Assembly: GCA_018242295.1 (NCBI GenBank)
Contig: JAFECE010000011.1
Span: 372,001-436,000 of the forward strand
Length of the DNA stretch: 64,000 nucleotides
Reading direction: 5' to 3'
Source: Pseudomonadota bacterium
GTDB taxonomy: Bacteria > Pseudomonadota > Alphaproteobacteria > Rhizobiales > Hyphomicrobiaceae
Position 1 is the first letter of the stretch. Each line of letters starts with the position of its first letter. Shown one piece after another: positions 60,909 to 64,000 of this stretch. The translations under genes were made by a program, and so were the position numbers. The notes under the pieces are model-generated. The model worked only from the letters and a program-made list of their open reading frames with translations, was not told the origin of the DNA and ran no database searches.

Positions 60909-61658
60909 ATGGCCGGCCATTCGCAATTCAAGAACATCATGCACCGCAAGGGCAAGCAGGACGCGATGCGTTCGAAGCTCTTTGCGAAGCTTGCGCGCGA
61001 GATCACGGTTGCTGCGAAGTCGGGTACGCCCGACCCCACGATGAATCCGAGATTGCGCCTCGCAATCCAGGAAGCGCGCGCCGAGAATATGCCGAAGGAT
61101 AACATCGAGCGCGCCATCAAGAAGGCGCAAGGCGGTGATCTCGCGAACTATGAAGAGGTCCGCTACGAGGGCTATGCGCCCGGCGGCGTTGCGGTGATCG
61201 TCGAAGCCCTTACTGATAATCGCAACCGGACGGGCGGCGTTGTTCGAAGCGTGTTTACGAAATTCAACGGCAACCTCGGTGCGACCGGCGCCGTCGGACA
61301 TATGTTCAATCACATCGGCGAGATCACGTACAAAGCCGCCGCCGGTTCCGCGGAGACCATTCTCGAAGCCGCGATCGAGGCCGGTGCGGATGACGTGCAA
61401 TCGGATGCCACCGCACATGTGATTTCCTGCGCGTTCGAGTCCTTGGGCACGGTCGCGGGCGAACTCGAAAAGAAGCTTGGCGAGCCGGAAAGCGTCAAAG
61501 CGATCTGGAAACCGAACCTCACGACGCCCGTTGATGAGGACAATGCCCAGTCGATTATGAAACTGCTGGCGGCACTCGAGGATGACGACGACGTGCAGAA
61601 CGTCTTTGCCAACTTCGAGATTTCGGATGAGGTCATGAAGAAGCTGACGGCGGCCTGA
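60909..61658 (+). CDS. yebC: YebC/PmpR family protein (TACO1-like translation factor)
   Basis: A 249-residue protein. It starts [20 protein letters not shown] and holds [40 protein letters not shown] and FSKFNGNLG-type sequence [20 protein letters not shown]. YebC proteins are annotated as transcription regulators, and recent work links the family to ribosomes stalled at proline stretches. Length is typical. It is followed by a small membrane gene on the other strand; ruvC, often downstream, is absent. Confidence 0.95.
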   Translation: MAGHSQFKNIMHRKGKQDAMRSKLFAKLAREITVAAKSGTPDPTMNPRLRLAIQEARAENMPKDNIERAIKKAQGGDLANYEEVRYEGYAPGGVAVIVEALTDNRNRTGGVVRSVFTKFNGNLGATGAVGHMFNHIGEITYKAAAGSAETILEAAIEAGADDVQSDATAHVISCAFESLGTVAGELEKKLGEPESVKAIWKPNLTTPVDEDNAQSIMKLLAALEDDDDVQNVFANFEISDEVMKKLTAA

Positions 61659-61676
61659 GGCGGGCAATCGCTGCCG

Positions 61677-61994
61677 CTATTCTCCCGAATAGAATATCCC
61701 GAACACTGCGTAGACGAGGCCGGCGATGATCATCAGTAGGCCGACGATCCCGGCGAGCTGAGCCATGGCGTTGCGAAAGTTTGCGGCCGCGCGCTTCTTT
61801 GCGGGCTTCGGTGCGTCGGCGGGAATTTTGGCCGCCGGATTTTTCAAAAGTTTGTTAACGGCGGCTTCGGTTGTTGCTGCTGCAATTTCGGCGGACGCGC
61901 TGTTACGCTGGGACCATCGAAAGAGCCAGAAACCGGCGAAAAACAGTAATACGCCCGCCACAATCCAGAGGGGATGTGCAAATGCGGGGTCCAT
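61677..61994 (-). CDS. Two-helix membrane protein, unknown function
   Basis: A 105-residue inner-membrane protein. Helix one lies near the N-terminus (PLWIVAGVLLFFAGFWLFRW), a polar Ala/Lys-rich loop follows (KNPAAKIPADAPKPAKKRAA), and helix two is at the C-terminus (LAGIVGLLMIIAGLVYAVFG). Both ends are probably on the same side. The ATG at 61994 starts the protein. It lies between yebC (convergent) and the large hydrolase (divergent). No family is recognised. Confidence 0.55.
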   Translation of the reverse strand: MDPAFAHPLWIVAGVLLFFAGFWLFRWSQRNSASAEIAAATTEAAVNKLLKNPAAKIPADAPKPAKKRAAANFRNAMAQLAGIVGLLMIIAGLVYAVFGIFYSGE

Positions 61995-62157
61995 GACTTC
62001 CTCTCCAGTTGGATTGGTTACGAAGATGCTGGTCGATCGGCAACACTAAAGCCCAAATCTCAGGTTCTGACGAGGGCCAGCGTCGGTGAGAGGGGCTATC
62101 GCCCGCCTCGCCAAAAAAGTTATGATTGCTGCACATGTTGCGTACGAGGGGGAGTAA

Positions 62158-64000
62158 ATGGCGGCGGGCGGACCATCTGGGGCAGGGGGCCGGGTTCGCG
62201 TCGGATTGGTCGTCGTCCATGGCGTCGGTGAGACCGAGCCCGGGTATTGCGTCAACGCCGTTCTCGATACGCTGGCCTCGACGAGGCCGGGCTACAGCGT
62301 TTCCCCCGCCAACGAATACAACCGGATAGCCGAGCCCGAGGCCGGGTCGCCGCCGCCGGTCTTTCCTGTCATACGCCGCGGCGCCGCGCACACCAGCGGC
62401 ATCGAGATCGAGGCGGTGGAGCTGCACTGGGCCGATCTGACCACGGTTCAGGAAGGCCGCGTCAATACGCTGCTGCAACTCTTCCGGGTCATCTTCGAAT
62501 CCCATCACCTCGTGGACGCGATGCTCGACCGTACGCGGGATGCGATCTCGTGGCTGCTCCGAAAAATCTTATGGGTTGCCGGGTGGCTCATTCGCGGGCC
62601 GAGTGCTGCACTGACGATCGTGACGTCCGTCATCTGCGGTCTTTTTCTTTTCGAGCCTGCAACACTGACGACCGACGTCGTGGACGTGAGATCGCAGGTG
62701 CTGATCGTCACTGCGATGATGTTCGTCGGATCGCTCTACGTCTTCTACCGGATTACGCGACAGCAGGATTACTCGTGGTACGACACCGTATTCTGGCTCG
62801 GGGTTGCGGCGCTCTCGGTCTTTGTGCTGACGTTTTACGATGTGCTGTTGCCGCTGCTTAAAAACGTTCCTGATCTCGAGATTGGTCCGGAGCGAGGAGC
62901 TGGCGCGCATGTGGTGGATTGTGCCGTCGCCGGATCCTCGGCGGCTGCCTGCTACATCAATGGACTTTACAAGGTCATCATCTGGGGCTGGCGCATCTGG
63001 GGCGGGATCATGCTGTTCGCCACGGCGCTGCTCGGCATTGCCTATTTGCGCGCCTTGAAGACGGGCGATCGCTCGCGCCTGGCGACCGTCTCGACGAGCA
63101 TCGCCATTTTGATCATGCAATTCCTGCTCTGGACGACGGTTGTCGTCAGCGCGATCTATCCGATCCTCAATCGGGCCGAGACGATAACGACCCTCAAGGA
63201 AGCAAAGCCGTTCATCGAGCGCGCGATCGAGGCGCATCAGATCGACAGGAACAGCGCCGTCGCCAAGCTGGTGCAGGTTCCCAATATCGAGCTCGATTGG
63301 ATCGGCCGCTTCAAATTCATCTTCGCGGCGGCCGCTCTAACGGTGATGCTCTTCATCATCGGCGGCGGCATTTTGATCGAACTCAGACATTTGCGGGCAC
63401 GACGAGGCCTTTCCGATCTCGAGCACACGGCGCGGAACATGCCGCGGCTGCTGTTCAATCCATTCCTGGTTGCGCTGCTGATCGTCGCTTTCATCGTCGT
63501 CTTCGCGCTGGTGTTCGTGCAGCCCTATCTCGACAGCAACCATGTCTTTGTGAAGCTTCGAAGCTATATCCTTCCGGTCGCGGCCGTCGTCGCGCTGGCG
63601 CTGCCATTCTTCTTCGGGCGGCGCATTGCGAACGTCGTGAATGTCGCGCGCGATCTCATCGATCATCATTATCAGCCGCGGCAGGAGACGGCGGCGTATT
63701 TCATTCCGTCGGCATTTCGCTCGCGGTTCCGGCATTTGCGGCGTGAGCGCATTCAGGGGCGGCTCAATCTCGTTCTTGAACACTTCGTTCAGAACCAAGG
63801 CTACGATGGCGTGATTTTTCTGGCGCACAGCCAGGGCTCGGTCATCGTCTACGATTTTCTGCGCGATAACGGCCCGCACTACACGCGGCTCGGCGACGCT
63901 TCGCCGGCGCTGCTGACGTTCGGCTCGCCGCTCGGCACGCTCTATCAAAAGTATTTCCACGAATACTCTGCGTCGAAGGGGGCTCCGCTCGGCATCGCCG
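62158..64000 (+). CDS. Multi-pass membrane alpha/beta hydrolase, 3' end outside the window
   Basis: An open frame of 614 codons from an ATG (62158) preceded by GGGGGAG, still open at the right edge. The N-terminus has the alpha/beta-hydrolase strand VGLVVVHGVGETEPG with the oxyanion His-Gly. A nucleophile elbow, FLAHSQGSVIVYDF, appears only at Ser558. Between them are about 530 residues with eight or nine hydrophobic segments, e.g. LTIVTSVICGLFLF and FVGSLYVFYRI, then LLIVAFIVVFALVFVQPYL. The catalytic domain thus seems split around a membrane insert. The substrate is unknown; the C-terminal acid and His are beyond the window. Confidence 0.75.
   Translation, partial: MAAGGPSGAGGRVRVGLVVVHGVGETEPGYCVNAVLDTLASTRPGYSVSPANEYNRIAEPEAGSPPPVFPVIRRGAAHTSGIEIEAVELHWADLTTVQEGRVNTLLQLFRVIFESHHLVDAMLDRTRDAISWLLRKILWVAGWLIRGPSAALTIVTSVICGLFLFEPATLTTDVVDVRSQVLIVTAMMFVGSLYVFYRITRQQDYSWYDTVFWLGVAALSVFVLTFYDVLLPLLKNVPDLEIGPERGAGAHVVDCAVAGSSAAACYINGLYKVIIWGWRIWGGIMLFATALLGIAYLRALKTGDRSRLATVSTSIAILIMQFLLWTTVVVSAIYPILNRAETITTLKEAKPFIERAIEAHQIDRNSAVAKLVQVPNIELDWIGRFKFIFAAAALTVMLFIIGGGILIELRHLRARRGLSDLEHTARNMPRLLFNPFLVALLIVAFIVVFALVFVQPYLDSNHVFVKLRSYILPVAAVVALALPFFFGRRIANVVNVARDLIDHHYQPRQETAAYFIPSAFRSRFRHLRRERIQGRLNLVLEHFVQNQGYDGVIFLAHSQGSVIVYDFLRDNGPHYTRLGDASPALLTFGSPLGTLYQKYFHEYSASKGAPLGIA

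Overview
The window reads as ordinary chromosome of a high-GC (about 60% by eye) alphaproteobacterium of the order Hyphomicrobiales/Rhizobiales. A Hyphomicrobium-like methylotroph is a reasonable guess but is inference. Evidence for the class: the cell-cycle regulators CtrA and SciP lie close together, UvrB has long alphaproteobacterial extensions, DUF1192 and DUF1465 genes are present, a PmtA-type phospholipid methyltransferase is present, and zapA, 6S RNA and 5-formyl-THF cyclo-ligase are adjacent. A complete NAD-dependent formate dehydrogenase operon (fdsGBA-fdhD-fdsD) fits one-carbon metabolism. There is no insertion sequence, prophage, CRISPR array or rRNA operon.

Layout. 0-10.3 kb: housekeeping genes (lgt fragment, ubiK, YbjN-like, proC), a marR/response regulator/histidine kinase operon divergent from ilvE, arfB, tRNA-Met, a pmtA-like gene and mnmA. 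10.7-13.7 kb: cell-cycle block with sciP, a lipoprotein, fliJ and ctrA. 14-21.6 kb: envelope and unknown genes, including a tandem two-barrel outer-membrane protein, divergent paralogous secreted proteins, two tandem histidine phosphatases, a DUF3617 protein, a DJ-1/PfpI protein and a GYD protein. 21.7-31.8 kb: uvrB, a PsiF protein, an SDR, aatA, an EF-G-like GTPase and a cupin. 31.9-39.1 kb: the formate dehydrogenase operon with an upstream LysR gene. 39.3-46.3 kb: an SDR-like pseudoenzyme, a membrane EAL protein, a HAD protein, a quinone oxidoreductase, DUF1192, DUF1465 and rpmE. 46.5-55.9 kb: an ABC exporter, a tiny membrane ORF, a MotB/MotA-like pair, an inositol phosphatase, a Sel1 protein, a ThiE-like protein and an L,D-transpeptidase. 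56-64 kb: class I aldolase, gapdh, zapA, 6S RNA, 5-FCL, a YmdB-type phosphoesterase, yebC and an unfinished multi-pass alpha/beta hydrolase.

The most interesting non-coding signals concern CtrA. The window holds two perfect TTAA-N7-TTAA sites, both intergenic. One (45147-45161) precedes a short segment with three consecutive hairpins ending in a T-run, which looks like an unannotated small RNA. The other (48392-48406) precedes a 42-residue membrane ORF. A near-perfect site lies upstream of sciP, and two GANTC sites lie upstream of ctrA. Other points to follow up are a palindromic LysR operator upstream of fdsG, the two-barrel outer-membrane protein, an EF-G paralogue lacking the switch II histidine, and an alpha/beta hydrolase apparently split by a large membrane insert.
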